Of a stretch of DNA of 64,000 nt, positions 7,404 to 16,889 are shown one piece after another (within the stretch, counting starts at the first letter, position 1; the number at the start of each line of letters is the position of its first letter). The DNA comes from Oscillibacter faecalis_A (GTDB taxonomy: Bacteria; Bacillota; Clostridia; Oscillospirales; Oscillospiraceae), in the NCBI RefSeq assembly GCF_029218125.1, contig NZ_JARFXX010000001.1, positions 248,001 to 312,000 on the forward strand, written 5' to 3'. The notes beneath the pieces were generated by a model. The model was not told the origin of the DNA. It searched no databases and saw only the letters and a program-made list of their open reading frames with translations. The position numbers were made by a program, and so were the translations under genes.

Positions 7404-8957
7404 ATGGAACAAAAAGAACCTGTTGCTCGGAGCTATACGGAAGATATCCGTGAATCCAGCACCAAAGCGCTGCTGCGCGGCCTGGGCCTGAATGACAAAG
7501 ACTTGAAAAAGGCCCGGATCGCCGTGATCGACACTTGGAATGTGATTGATCCGGCTCAGACCCATCTGGCCAACCTGGCGGAGTCTGTAAAGGAGGGTAT
7601 CGTAGAGGCCGGCGGTCTGGCGTTCAATTATAATCTGACCAACCTCAGCGACGGCGCTGGAGACAGTCCCTATATTCTGCCCTCCCGGGACCTGATGTGC
7701 AATGAAATCGAAACGATCATGGATGGCTGCATGCTGGATGGTATGGTCCTGATCGCTACCCGCGGTAAGTCAGTGGCTGGTATTCTGCAGGGTGCTGCCC
7801 GTATGGATCTGCCCGCCGTGGTAGTCACTGGCGGTTATCCGCTGTCTGACGGCGAGATCCTCCGGGCTGACAGCCTGCTGGACACGGCGGAGACCATGTG
7901 TGTTTTGGCGGAGGCCATGGGTATGACTGTACCCGGCAACAGCGATCTGTCCGCCATTTCCACCCGGCTTCAGATCCTGGCCCGTGAGGCCGGCCGCCGT
8001 GTCATGGCGCTGTGGCGTGAAGGGATTACAGCCCGTAAGATCATGACCGAATCCGCTCTGACCAATGCCATTAAGGTCTGCGCTGCGATTGGCATGCCTG
8101 TGAATACCATGCTGCACCTGCCCGCCATTGTAGCAGAAGCGGGCCTGGATATGGACTGCTGGGCTGTTTACGATCAGGCCAGCCGTGAGATCCCTGTGCT
8201 GGCAGATCTGTGCGCTGAAGAGCAAAACGTGCTGTTCCGCTTTACCCAGGCTGGCGGTCTCTCCGCTTTGATGGCGGAGATGAAGGAGCACCTGGATCTG
8301 ACCTGCGTTGATGTAAGCGGCAAGACTCTGGCTCAGAAGCTGGAGGGCAAGGCCAGCCGGGATGCAGCAGTGATCCATACGGTCAAGGAGCCTGTCCGCG
8401 ATAACGATCTCTGCGTTTTGAAGGGTAATATCGCTCCGGAGGGCATTGTGACCCGTAAGTCTGCCTTCACTAAGCAGTTTAAGGGCCCTGCCAAGGTGTT
8501 TTACAGCGACGCGGAGGCCGCCGGAGCGGTCAAGAACGGTAAGGTGACGGCAGGTGACGCTGTGATTCTGACTATGGTCGGCGCCAAGAGTGGTCCCGCT
8601 ATACCGGCATACTGTGAGCTGACGGCCACACTGGCTGAGTCCCCTCTGAAGGATCAGGTCTGCGTGCTGACAGACGGCCGCTACACCGGTAAGGAACCCT
8701 TTGCGGCGGCTGGCCTCTGTTCTCCGGAGGCGGCACTGGGCGGCCCCATCTGCGGTGTTCGGGATGGTGACATGATTACTGTGGATGTGGAGAAACGCAC
8801 GATCCAGGCTGAGATTTCCAAGGGGGAACTGGCAAAGCGCGTGGCAGCCTTTGACCGCAAACCCGAGATCCAGGATGGATTTATGGGTATGTATCAAAAG
8901 AGCGTCACATCTTGGAAGACCGGCGGACTGCTGAAGCCCACCGGGAGTCATAAATGA
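7404..8957 (+). CDS. IlvD/Edd-family protein lacking the iron-sulfur cysteines (probable pseudoenzyme or partner subunit)
   Basis: About 517 residues, with start ATG 7404 (AAAGGA upstream) preferred over ATG 7350. The fold is clearly IlvD/Edd: DTWNVIDPAQTHL, LPSRDLMCNEIE, GMTVPGNS, GNIAPEGIV, SPEAALGGPICGVRDGD. All three cluster positions have changed. The usual NxCDG is NLSDG (Ser82), TCDK is TRGK (Arg120; the lysine that is carbamylated in the family, Lys122, is kept), and the GACNMMGTANTM block is deleted, shortening the region between GGYPLSDG and the VPGNS helix by tens of residues. The catalytic GRFSG serine is GRYTG. It lies 21 bp before an intact paralogue (8979). A catalytically dead structural or regulatory partner fits best; a new metal-only activity is possible. 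No stop codon or frameshift suggests plain decay. Confidence 0.85.
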   Translation: MEQKEPVARSYTEDIRESSTKALLRGLGLNDKDLKKARIAVIDTWNVIDPAQTHLANLAESVKEGIVEAGGLAFNYNLTNLSDGAGDSPYILPSRDLMCNEIETIMDGCMLDGMVLIATRGKSVAGILQGAARMDLPAVVVTGGYPLSDGEILRADSLLDTAETMCVLAEAMGMTVPGNSDLSAISTRLQILAREAGRRVMALWREGITARKIMTESALTNAIKVCAAIGMPVNTMLHLPAIVAEAGLDMDCWAVYDQASREIPVLADLCAEEQNVLFRFTQAGGLSALMAEMKEHLDLTCVDVSGKTLAQKLEGKASRDAAVIHTVKEPVRDNDLCVLKGNIAPEGIVTRKSAFTKQFKGPAKVFYSDAEAAGAVKNGKVTAGDAVILTMVGAKSGPAIPAYCELTATLAESPLKDQVCVLTDGRYTGKEPFAAAGLCSPEAALGGPICGVRDGDMITVDVEKRTIQAEISKGELAKRVAAFDRKPEIQDGFMGMYQKSVTSWKTGGLLKPTGSHK

Positions 8958-8978
8958 GCGGAAAGCGGGGTAAAAACG

Positions 8979-10622
8979 ATGAGCGAACATATGATGAACA
9001 ACGAGCTGCGGCCCGCTGAGGAGGCAATGCTGGAGCTTGGCTATGACCGGGAGGATATGAAAAAGCCCCGTGTGGGCGTGATGAATACCTGGGCGGACTA
9101 CAATCCCGGCCATCTGCACCTGAAGGGCGTGGCCCAGGCCGTGACGGAGGGCATTACGGAGGCTGGCGGCATTGCCTGCAACTTCAATACCATCAACTTC
9201 TGTGACGGGCTCCAGCCCAAGCCCGCATACGCACTGGCCTCCCGAGACCTGATCTGCAATTCCATTGAGGTGATTGCGCGGGCGGAGAAGCTGGATGCTA
9301 TGGTTTTGATCGCCACCTGTGATAAAAATGTGCCCGCCATTACCATGGCTGCGGCCCGTGTCAATGTTCCGGCGATCATTGTGACCGGGGGCCATATGAA
9401 GTCCAGTATTTACGATGGTAAGCTGGTGGACTTTATTGATGTCAACAAAACTGTGTCCGCCGTAGAGGAGGGCCGGTGTCCCATGGCCTATCTGGAGGGC
9501 CTGATCGATGTAGCCTGTCCCGGCATCGGCGCCTGCAACATGATGGGCACCGCCAATACCATGCAGATCGTGGTAGAGACCCTTGGCATGAGCCTGCCCG
9601 GCAACGCCACTGCCTCCGCTGTGGATAAGAGTCTGCTGCGCTATGGCCGGGAGGCTGGCAAGCAGGTCATTGAACTGTGGAAGAAGAACATCTGCCCCAG
9701 AGACATCATTACGGAAAAGAGCGTCAACAACGCAGTCCGGATGATTATGGCAATGGGCGGTTCCACCAACACCATGTACCACCTGCCTGGCGTTGCCTCT
9801 GAGGCTGGCCTGACCTGCTCCGTGTGGGATATGTTCGACAAGGCCTCCCATGAGGTGCCTCTGCTGATGACCATTCGTCCTGTGGGACCCTACACGATTT
9901 CTGATTTTGACCGGGCCGGCGGTGTCCGGGCTATGTGCAACAATATCAAGAGCACCCTGAATCTGGACTGCCTGAGCGTAAACGGCAAGACGCTGGGGGA
10001 GAATATTGAAGGCCATGAGGTCCTGGACCGGGAGGTGATCCATCCCATGGATCAGCCTTACAGCGTGGATGGCGGCATTTGCATCCTCAAGGGTAATATC
10101 GCTCCTGAGGGCTGCTCTGCCAAGCAGTCCACCTTTGCCCGGGATATGCTGAAATTCCGTGGGCCCGCCAAGGTGTTCTTTGACGCAAATGATGCCATTG
10201 ACGCTTTGCATAACGGTACGCTTCAGGCCGGTGATTTTATTGTGATCCTGTTCCAGGGGGCCAAGGGCGGCCCTTGCATGATCAGTGTTTACGATTTCAC
10301 CTCTGCTTTGGCAGGCTCTCATCTGGCTGGCAAGTGCGCCATGATCTCCGACGGCCGGTTTTCCGGTGCCGCCTCCGGCGCCATTATCGGATATGCTTCT
10401 CCCGAGGCGGCTCTGAAGGGCCCCATCTGTGCGGTGCGGGACGGTGATATGATCAGCTACGACATTGAGGCCCGCACCATCAATGTGGAGCTGTCTGACG
10501 AAGAGATCGCAGCCCGCGTGGCGGCTTTTGATAAGGAAATCGATTGGAAGTCCGGTTACCTGGGCCTGTATCAGAGCTGGGTCGGCTCTCTGGCTAAGGG
10601 CGCTGTACACTCTGGTAAGTAA
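8979..10622 (+). CDS. IlvD/Edd-family [Fe-S] dehydratase (sugar acid or hydroxy acid substrate unknown)
   Basis: 547 residues with all expected catalytic elements: NFCDG and ATCDKNVPAITMAAARVNVP (cluster cysteines and carbamylated lysine), PGIGACNMMGTANTMQ (third cysteine), MSLPGNA, GNIAPEGCSAKQST, and DGRFSGAASGAIIGYASPEA with the catalytic serine. By analogy it eliminates water from a 2,3-dihydroxy acid. It follows the cysteine-less paralogue and precedes a peptidase, so amino acid biosynthesis is unlikely; the ilv cluster has its own ilvD. The substrate cannot be told from sequence. Confidence 0.9.
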   Translation: MSEHMMNNELRPAEEAMLELGYDREDMKKPRVGVMNTWADYNPGHLHLKGVAQAVTEGITEAGGIACNFNTINFCDGLQPKPAYALASRDLICNSIEVIARAEKLDAMVLIATCDKNVPAITMAAARVNVPAIIVTGGHMKSSIYDGKLVDFIDVNKTVSAVEEGRCPMAYLEGLIDVACPGIGACNMMGTANTMQIVVETLGMSLPGNATASAVDKSLLRYGREAGKQVIELWKKNICPRDIITEKSVNNAVRMIMAMGGSTNTMYHLPGVASEAGLTCSVWDMFDKASHEVPLLMTIRPVGPYTISDFDRAGGVRAMCNNIKSTLNLDCLSVNGKTLGENIEGHEVLDREVIHPMDQPYSVDGGICILKGNIAPEGCSAKQSTFARDMLKFRGPAKVFFDANDAIDALHNGTLQAGDFIVILFQGAKGGPCMISVYDFTSALAGSHLAGKCAMISDGRFSGAASGAIIGYASPEAALKGPICAVRDGDMISYDIEARTINVELSDEEIAARVAAFDKEIDWKSGYLGLYQSWVGSLAKGAVHSGK

Positions 10623-10670
10623 AGCTGAACGCATTGCTCCAAACATATTGTAAAGGAGAATGAAACGGAA

Positions 10671-12698
10671 ATGGAAGGCATTCGACTGGACCAATTTTTA
10701 AATTATCAGTTTCTTTCGGGACTGAAATATTCTCCGAATGGCAAGCGTGCTGCGTTTGTCAAAACACAGTGCGACGAAAAAGAAAACGGCTACCGTTCCA
10801 ACCTGTGTTTGTATGAAGACGGAGCAGTCCGTCAGATCACCGGCATGGACCGGGAAAATGCGTTTTTCTGGGAGGATGACGACAACATCCTCTTCCCGGC
10901 GGACCGCACTCCTGAGGAGCGCCGCCGCCGGGAGGCGGGAGAGCAATTCACTGTGTTCTACCGCCTTTCCCTAAAGGGAGGAGAGGCTCTGCCGGCGGTA
11001 GAGCTGCCTTTGAATACCAAGGAACTGGTCAGCATCGGCGGTGGGAAGTACTACTTTATTGCTGAGATCGACCGCCTGGACCCGGATGATTATCTCCGTC
11101 CCCGGGAAGAGCGGCTGGCCCGTTTGCAGGCAAAGCGGGCAGACGGAGACTGCGATGTGCTGGAGGAGTATCCTTTCTATTACAACGGAAAGGGCTTCCA
11201 GAGCAATAACCGGGACGCGCTGTTCCTCTATGACAGCACTACCGGGGAGGTCCGCCGTCTCTCCACGCCGAATATGAAGGTGTGGGAAGTCGCCTACATC
11301 GATGGGATCTTCTATTTCGTGGGTGAGGATTTTGTGGGGCTGACTCCTTACCGCAAGGGCGTATACCGCTTGGACCCGGTCACCGGGGAGACGACCTGCC
11401 TGCTGGACCCTTATGGGCAGTATCTCCACGGCCTGCGGGGCTACCACGGCGGCTTGCTCCTGCTGATGTCTGATGGTAAGATCTTTGAGGATGAGGAGAC
11501 GCCGGACTTCTGTTTTTACGATCTGGAAACCGGAAAGATCACCACGCTGTTGGCGGATAACCTTTATCCCCATAATAACGTTTGCTCCGACAGCCGCTAT
11601 GGCTTGGGCGGCGGTTCTCCGGTGCAGATCCATAATGACCGGATCTATTACCTTGAGACAGGGCGGAATGCATCGCATTTGAAAACTTTGGATTTCTCCG
11701 GCCATACGGAGACGGTTTATGGCGGCGAGGGCTCTATTGATTGCTTTGATGTCAATGAGAAAGGCGAGATCCTGGGTATCTGCCTGTTCGGCAATCAGCT
11801 TCAGGAGCTGTATCAGATCAAGGAGAGCGGCGTTGAGCAGATCTCCCACCTGAATGACCATGTGTTTGATGGGTGTTATCTGGCTGCCCCGGAGAAGTTG
11901 ACCGTGGAGCATGAGGGCATTGAGATCGACGGCTGGGTGCTTAAACCCATTGACTATGATCCCAACAAGACATACCCTGCATTGCTGGAGATCCACGGTG
12001 GCCCCCGCATGACCTATGGCGAAGTGTTCAACCATGAGATGCAGTACTTCGCGGGTCAGGGTTATTTCGTGTTTTACTGCAATCCTATCGGCGGCGACGG
12101 CCGGGGAGATGAATTTGCGGATATTCGGGGCCAATACGGCGGCAGAGACTTTGACAGCCTCATGACTTTTACAGATGCGGTACTGGCACACTATCCGCAG
12201 ATCGATTCCAAGCGGGTAGCCGTGGCAGGCGGCAGCTATGGCGGCTTCATGACCAACTGGGTCCTGGGTCATACGGATCGTTTCGCGGCGGCCTGCACGC
12301 AGCGGAGCATTTCCAACCAGCTCAGCGATTATGGCACCTGCGACATTGGCATTATCTATACGGAGCCTCAGTGCGACGCTGATTTCTACAAGAGCCCTGA
12401 AAAAATGTGGAAGCATTCTCCGGTAGCCTATGGCGATCATTTTGTGACGCCGACGCTGATCCTCCATTCTGATGAGGATTACCGCTGCCCGGTCTCTGAG
12501 GGATATCAGATGTTCACGGCCTTCCAGCGCCAGCGGGTTCCCTGCCGGATGGTGATTTTCCACGGGGAGAATCATGAACTGTCCCGCTCCGGGAAACCCC
12601 GTAACCGGATTCGCCGGCTAAAGGAAATTGCTAATTGGTTTAGCACATATACAAAAAGCAAGAAACCCACCAAAACGAAAGGTATAAAATTCTGTTAA
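10671..12698 (+). CDS. S9-family prolyl oligopeptidase / acylaminoacyl peptidase
   Basis: 675 residues without signal peptide, so cytoplasmic. The first ~420 residues are repeats of a beta-propeller (SGLKYSPNGKRAAFVKTQ, DDDNILFPADRT, GEILGICLFG). The C-terminal alpha/beta-hydrolase domain has the nucleophile in VAVAGGSYGGFMTNW (Ser522), the Asp in HSDEDYRCPVSEG (Asp603) and the His in GENHELSRSG (His635). The RCP..Q and SHELSRSG-like motifs are typical of the S9C (DPP/AAP) group. It probably trims imported oligopeptides or blocked N-termini, together with the neighbouring Dpp transporter and the M20 and M24 peptidases. Confidence 0.92.
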   Translation: MEGIRLDQFLNYQFLSGLKYSPNGKRAAFVKTQCDEKENGYRSNLCLYEDGAVRQITGMDRENAFFWEDDDNILFPADRTPEERRRREAGEQFTVFYRLSLKGGEALPAVELPLNTKELVSIGGGKYYFIAEIDRLDPDDYLRPREERLARLQAKRADGDCDVLEEYPFYYNGKGFQSNNRDALFLYDSTTGEVRRLSTPNMKVWEVAYIDGIFYFVGEDFVGLTPYRKGVYRLDPVTGETTCLLDPYGQYLHGLRGYHGGLLLLMSDGKIFEDEETPDFCFYDLETGKITTLLADNLYPHNNVCSDSRYGLGGGSPVQIHNDRIYYLETGRNASHLKTLDFSGHTETVYGGEGSIDCFDVNEKGEILGICLFGNQLQELYQIKESGVEQISHLNDHVFDGCYLAAPEKLTVEHEGIEIDGWVLKPIDYDPNKTYPALLEIHGGPRMTYGEVFNHEMQYFAGQGYFVFYCNPIGGDGRGDEFADIRGQYGGRDFDSLMTFTDAVLAHYPQIDSKRVAVAGGSYGGFMTNWVLGHTDRFAAACTQRSISNQLSDYGTCDIGIIYTEPQCDADFYKSPEKMWKHSPVAYGDHFVTPTLILHSDEDYRCPVSEGYQMFTAFQRQRVPCRMVIFHGENHELSRSGKPRNRIRRLKEIANWFSTYTKSKKPTKTKGIKFC

Positions 12699-12724
12699 AT
12701 TGTAACAGCTTTTAGCGAATTTAG

Positions 12725-12753
12725 TTGACAGAGTTTTTACTTAGCGATATAAT
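12725..12753 (+). promoter_or_regulatory. Perfect consensus promoter for the dipeptide transporter operon
   Basis: TTGACA, 17-bp spacer, TATAAT: both hexamers match sigma-A consensus exactly. It starts a transcript 110-120 bp before the substrate-binding protein. Confidence 0.88.
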
Positions 12754-12873
12754 ATGCTTAATTTATTCAGGAGCTAAACAAAAGCTTTATAATGTTTCTC
12801 TTGAAAATAAGCGTCTGGTTGGTGATTTTTGGGACCGGCGTTTATAAAATCTTTAAGAAAAGGATGAAAAAAG

Positions 12874-14451
12874 ATGAAAAAGACACTTGCCCTGATTCTT
12901 GCGCTTGCTATGTCTTTGTCTCTGGCGGCATGCGGCGGCAAAAACACGGCCTCTGCTGACACCAACTCCGGCGACAGCAGCAGTACTGCGGATGACGGTG
13001 TCAAGACCATCACCATTGGTGTGGCCTCCGACCTGCAGTCCTTCGATCCCGCAAACAACGACAGCGCTGCTTCTGAATGCATTCTGCACAATATTTTCAG
13101 CCACCTGTATACGCAGACCGCTGACGGTGAGACCATCCCCGATCTGGCTGAAAGCTATGAGATCCTGGATAACACTACTTGGCAGTTTAAGCTGAAGGAG
13201 GGTGTGACCTTCAGCAATGGCGACAAGCTTACCGCTGAGGATGTTAAGTTCTCCCTGGAGCGTCCTGCTACCGATACCGGTCTGCGCGAGAACCAGTATT
13301 TTAACGTGATCGCCGGTGTTGACGTGGTGGATGACACCACTCTGAACATCCGCACCAATGATCCGTATCCCGCTCTGATGTCTCTGGTCAGCAAGGCTGG
13401 CTCTGAGATCCTGCCCAAGAGCTATGTGGAGTCCTGCGGCGGCATGGATGAGTTCCAGAAGGCCCCCATTGGTTCCGGCCCGTACAAGTTCGTGAGCTGG
13501 TCTAAGGACGACAGCGTGGTCCTGGAGAAGAACGAGACTTATTTTGACGACGCAAATGTCCGCAGAGATTTTGACCAGATCATCTACAAGGTAATCCCCG
13601 AGGAGTCCACCCGTGTTTCCGAGCTGCTGACCGGCGGCATTGACATCGCTGAGAACGTTTCCCCCAACGAGTGGGATCGTATCAACGGCAACGATGGCAC
13701 CTCTGTTGTTTTCGGCGACAGCACCCGTGACTTTATGATCCTCTGCAATACCCAGAGCGACAGCCCCATCTCCAACGTGAAGGTCCGTCAGGCTCTGGAA
13801 TATGCTATTGACAAGCAGCTCATCTGCGACACCATCCTCTCCGGCAGCGGCCATCCCACCCGCACTCGCTGCCCCGCTGGTGTGTTCGGTTATGACGAGT
13901 CCTTGGACAACGTTCAGAACTATGATCCCGAAAAGGCCAAGGAGCTGCTGACTGAGGCCGGCTATCCCGATGGTGTCACCATCAAGATGACTGGTATCAC
14001 CGGCCGTTATGTCTGCGACAGCGACATTGAGCAGGCTATCGTTTCCATGGCTGCCCAGGTGGGCATCAACATTGATCTGGAGCTGCTGGAGTTCTCCACC
14101 TGGTCTGAGATCCTGTCCTCTAACTCCTGGACCGATATGGCCTTTGTCTGCTACGGCGTTGGCTTCATGGACGGCGCTTATCCCATGAATCTGTACACCG
14201 AAGCTGCTGATTCCGGTATGAACTGGAACAACCCCGAGTATGAGGCTCTGTTCGCCGCCGCTAAGACCAACATGGACCTGGATTCCCGCGAGCAGCAGTT
14301 CAAGGAGTGCCAGCAGTTGGTTGCTGAGGAGTTGCCCTCTATCCAGCTCATTCAGCCCTCCATTGCGCTGGGCGTCAGCGATAAGGTCAGCTACACTCCC
14401 GGTGTCATCAGCGCTTATTACTGCGACTGGCTGGTTGACAATACGAAGTAA
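12874..14451 (+). CDS. Dipeptide/oligopeptide ABC transporter substrate-binding lipoprotein (SBP_bac_5)
   Basis: 525 residues. Signal peptide and lipobox LSLAAC with the lipidated Cys at residue 21, then a Ser/Thr/Asp-rich linker. The family 5 signature follows: TITIGVASDLQSFDPANN, IFSHLYTQTADGETIPDLAESYE, TWQFKLKEGVTFSNGDKLTAEDVKFSLER. Captures peptides at the cell surface for the DppBCDF-type permease downstream. It has its own strong promoter and is followed by a strong terminator, which should give more binding protein than permease. Confidence 0.93.
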   Translation: MKKTLALILALAMSLSLAACGGKNTASADTNSGDSSSTADDGVKTITIGVASDLQSFDPANNDSAASECILHNIFSHLYTQTADGETIPDLAESYEILDNTTWQFKLKEGVTFSNGDKLTAEDVKFSLERPATDTGLRENQYFNVIAGVDVVDDTTLNIRTNDPYPALMSLVSKAGSEILPKSYVESCGGMDEFQKAPIGSGPYKFVSWSKDDSVVLEKNETYFDDANVRRDFDQIIYKVIPEESTRVSELLTGGIDIAENVSPNEWDRINGNDGTSVVFGDSTRDFMILCNTQSDSPISNVKVRQALEYAIDKQLICDTILSGSGHPTRTRCPAGVFGYDESLDNVQNYDPEKAKELLTEAGYPDGVTIKMTGITGRYVCDSDIEQAIVSMAAQVGINIDLELLEFSTWSEILSSNSWTDMAFVCYGVGFMDGAYPMNLYTEAADSGMNWNNPEYEALFAAAKTNMDLDSREQQFKECQQLVAEELPSIQLIQPSIALGVSDKVSYTPGVISAYYCDWLVDNTK

Positions 14452-14478
14452 TTGACCCGACCGTACCCAAGTGTACAG

Positions 14479-14516
14479 AAAAGGGGGTTGTCCCTACGGA
14501 CAACCCCCTTTTTCCT
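14479..14516 (+). terminator. Terminator after the peptide-binding protein (partial readthrough expected)
   Basis: AAAAGGGGGTTGTCC and its perfect complement around a 4-nt loop, ending in TTTTTCC. The transporter genes that follow have no obvious separate promoter, so readthrough probably feeds them. Confidence 0.93.
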
Positions 14517-14573
14517 AAATTTAAACTACAAACAATGCAAATTTTGACCCAAAGGGTCGTTAGGAGTGGCAAA

Positions 14574-15941
14574 ATGGATCTCGAAAAAATTTATTCCTAC
14601 ATTGATGCAAACCGTGACCGCTATATTGAATTGCTGCAGTCCTTTGTCCGTCAGCCCAGCGTGGCCTCCATGCACCCCGAAAACGAGCAGATGAAGGAGC
14701 TCGTGATGAAGACTGTGCGGGAGTACACCGGCGCGGAGCCCGAGGAGATCAAGACTCCCGGCAATTCCGTTCTTTACACGGAGATCCCCGGCAAGCGCAA
14801 GGACCGTACCCTGGGCATTTATAATCATTATGATGTGGTTTCTGCCGGCGATGAGTCTGAGTGGAAGTATCCTCCGTATTCTGGAACTATTGAGGACGGC
14901 AAGATCCTCTATTCCAGAGGCGCTGCGGATAATAAGGACGCTCTGGCCTGCCGTTTGTGTGCACTGGAGGCCATCCGGGCAGTTGGTGAAGAACTGCCCC
15001 TGAATATCAAGATGGTTTATGACGGCGAAGAGGAGGTAGGCAGCCCCTCCTTGAGCAAGGTAGTCGCTGATAACCCCTCCAAGTTCCATGCGGATGGCTA
15101 CATGTGGGAGGGCGGCGACCGTTTGCCTGACAACGGCCCTCTGATTATCGCACTGGGTGCCAAGGGCATGCTGAGCGTAGAGTTGTTTGCCAAGGGCGGC
15201 AACATTGATATCCACAGCGCCAACGCGCCTCTGGTGGTAAATCCCGCCTGGCGTTTGGTGTGGGCGCTGGCTTCTATTAAGGACGCAAACGACAAGATCC
15301 TGATCGACGGCTTCTATGATGATGTGGAGCCTGTGACGCAGGATGAACTGGATTCCCTGAAGATGGGTCATTTTGATCCCGACGATGCAAAGCGCTTGTC
15401 CGGCGTCAAGGAGTACATCGGCGGTGTTGAGGGTGATGAGGCCCTGAAAAAGCTGCTCTTCGCGCCTACCGCCAATATTGACGGCATGGTTTCCGGCCAT
15501 ACCGGCACGGAGCACAAGAGTCTGGTGCCTGCCCGTGCCTCTGTAAAGATGGACTTCCGTCTGGTTGCCGGTCAGGATCCCGCCAAGATTGAAAAGCTGC
15601 TGCGCAAGCACCTGGATGACCACGGCTTCTCCGATATTGAGATGGTGGTAGAATCCGGCTGCGCTCCCTTCCGCAGCGACATCAACTCCACCTATGTCAA
15701 GGCGCTGATGGAGGCTGCTACTGACGTTTACGGTGCGGAGCCCGCAGTTCAGATCACACTGGCTGGCACTTCTCCCATGGAGAAGATCTGCAAGTACGAC
15801 AATATCCCTGTGGCCATGATCGGCCCCGGCAACACGGAGTCCGCCGTACATTCTCCCAACGAGCATATCTTTATTGAGGATTACATTCTGGGAATCAAAA
15901 TGGTGGTGGCTACCATCGAAAAGTTTGCCAAGGCTGAGTAA
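14574..15941 (+). CDS. M20-family dipeptidase
   Basis: 455 residues; ATG 14574 follows TTAGGAGTGG at good spacing. Two-metal M20 motifs are present: YNHYDVVSAGD (His and Asp), SRGAADNKDAL (bridging Asp), YDGEEEVGSPS (catalytic Glu pair), and GNTESAVHSPNEHI (His). The insert between is the dimerisation domain. It likely cleaves dipeptides delivered by the adjacent transporter in the cytoplasm. The second M20 enzyme at 28594 belongs to a different subgroup (PepV-like). Confidence 0.92.
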   Translation: MDLEKIYSYIDANRDRYIELLQSFVRQPSVASMHPENEQMKELVMKTVREYTGAEPEEIKTPGNSVLYTEIPGKRKDRTLGIYNHYDVVSAGDESEWKYPPYSGTIEDGKILYSRGAADNKDALACRLCALEAIRAVGEELPLNIKMVYDGEEEVGSPSLSKVVADNPSKFHADGYMWEGGDRLPDNGPLIIALGAKGMLSVELFAKGGNIDIHSANAPLVVNPAWRLVWALASIKDANDKILIDGFYDDVEPVTQDELDSLKMGHFDPDDAKRLSGVKEYIGGVEGDEALKKLLFAPTANIDGMVSGHTGTEHKSLVPARASVKMDFRLVAGQDPAKIEKLLRKHLDDHGFSDIEMVVESGCAPFRSDINSTYVKALMEAATDVYGAEPAVQITLAGTSPMEKICKYDNIPVAMIGPGNTESAVHSPNEHIFIEDYILGIKMVVATIEKFAKAE

Positions 15942-15959
15942 AACGGAAAGGAAAGCCCT

Positions 15960-16877
15960 ATGGGGAAATATTTAAGAAAGAGACTGCTTCAAGTGATTCC
16001 GGTCCTGCTGATCGTGACGCTAGTGGTGTTTCTGATGGTCAATCTGTCCGGCGATCCCACTTCCATGATGCTGCCGCAGGATGCGACACAGGAGGCAAGG
16101 GATAACCTGCGGGAGGCTCTGGGTCTGAATGAACCCATGTATGTGCGGTACGGCATTTTCATTAAGGGCCTGCTTCATGGTGATTTCGGAACATCACATA
16201 AGTATAATGCTGCGGCTCTGCCGATCGTTTTGGAACGAATTCCGGCCTCTTTGGAACTATGCGCGGTATCTCTTCTGCTGTCTATTGTAATTGCCGTTCC
16301 ATTAGGAATCTGGGCGGCACAGACACACGGCACGCCCTTTGACTCAATTGTAAATGGCTTTGCGGTTTTGGGACAGGCTATGCCCAGTTTCTGGGTGGGC
16401 ATTATGCTGATCATGATCTTTGCCGTTCATTTTCAGCTGCTGCCACCGTCAGGACGTGGTACGCTGGCCCAGTTGGTCATGCCGTCGCTGACGCTGGCAA
16501 TCGGCACGGCGGCGCAGATCATTCCTTTAGTGCGTTCTTCTATGCTGGAGATCGTGCATGAGGATTATATCCGCACTGCCCGAAGCAAGGGTCTTGCAGA
16601 GCGGGTCATCATTTACCGCCATGCCTTCAAAAATGCTTTGATCCCGGTTATTACCATGATAGCCCTGCAGATTCCCGGCCTGTTTGGCGGTGCGTTGATC
16701 ACGGAGACGATTTTCGCCTGGCCTGGCCTGGGGCAGCTTATGGTGACCGGTGTTACAAATCATGACATGGCCATTGTGCAGGCTTCTATTCTGGTGATCA
16801 CTTTTATTACGATCATTGTGAACCTGTTGGCGGATGTGCTGTATTGTCTGATCGACCCCCGAATCAGAATGGGATGA
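15960..16877 (+). CDS. Dipeptide ABC transporter permease (DppB type)
   Basis: 305 residues with six predicted membrane segments. N-terminal YLRKRLLQVIPVLLIVTLVVF, the periplasmic LGLNEPMYVRYGIFIKGLLHGDFGTS, and the EAA cytoplasmic loop (YIRTARSKGLAERVIIYRHA). Ends with DVLYCLIDPRIRMG, the usual DppB C-terminus. It pairs with the DppC-type permease 12 bp downstream. Confidence 0.93.
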   Translation: MGKYLRKRLLQVIPVLLIVTLVVFLMVNLSGDPTSMMLPQDATQEARDNLREALGLNEPMYVRYGIFIKGLLHGDFGTSHKYNAAALPIVLERIPASLELCAVSLLLSIVIAVPLGIWAAQTHGTPFDSIVNGFAVLGQAMPSFWVGIMLIMIFAVHFQLLPPSGRGTLAQLVMPSLTLAIGTAAQIIPLVRSSMLEIVHEDYIRTARSKGLAERVIIYRHAFKNALIPVITMIALQIPGLFGGALITETIFAWPGLGQLMVTGVTNHDMAIVQASILVITFITIIVNLLADVLYCLIDPRIRMG

Positions 16878-16889
16878 GGAACAGCGAAG

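Noticed and set aside
7770..10694. 974-codon minus-strand frame opposite the dehydratases
   Set aside because: His/Gln-rich antisense shadow with no domain, covering two clear genes on the other strand.
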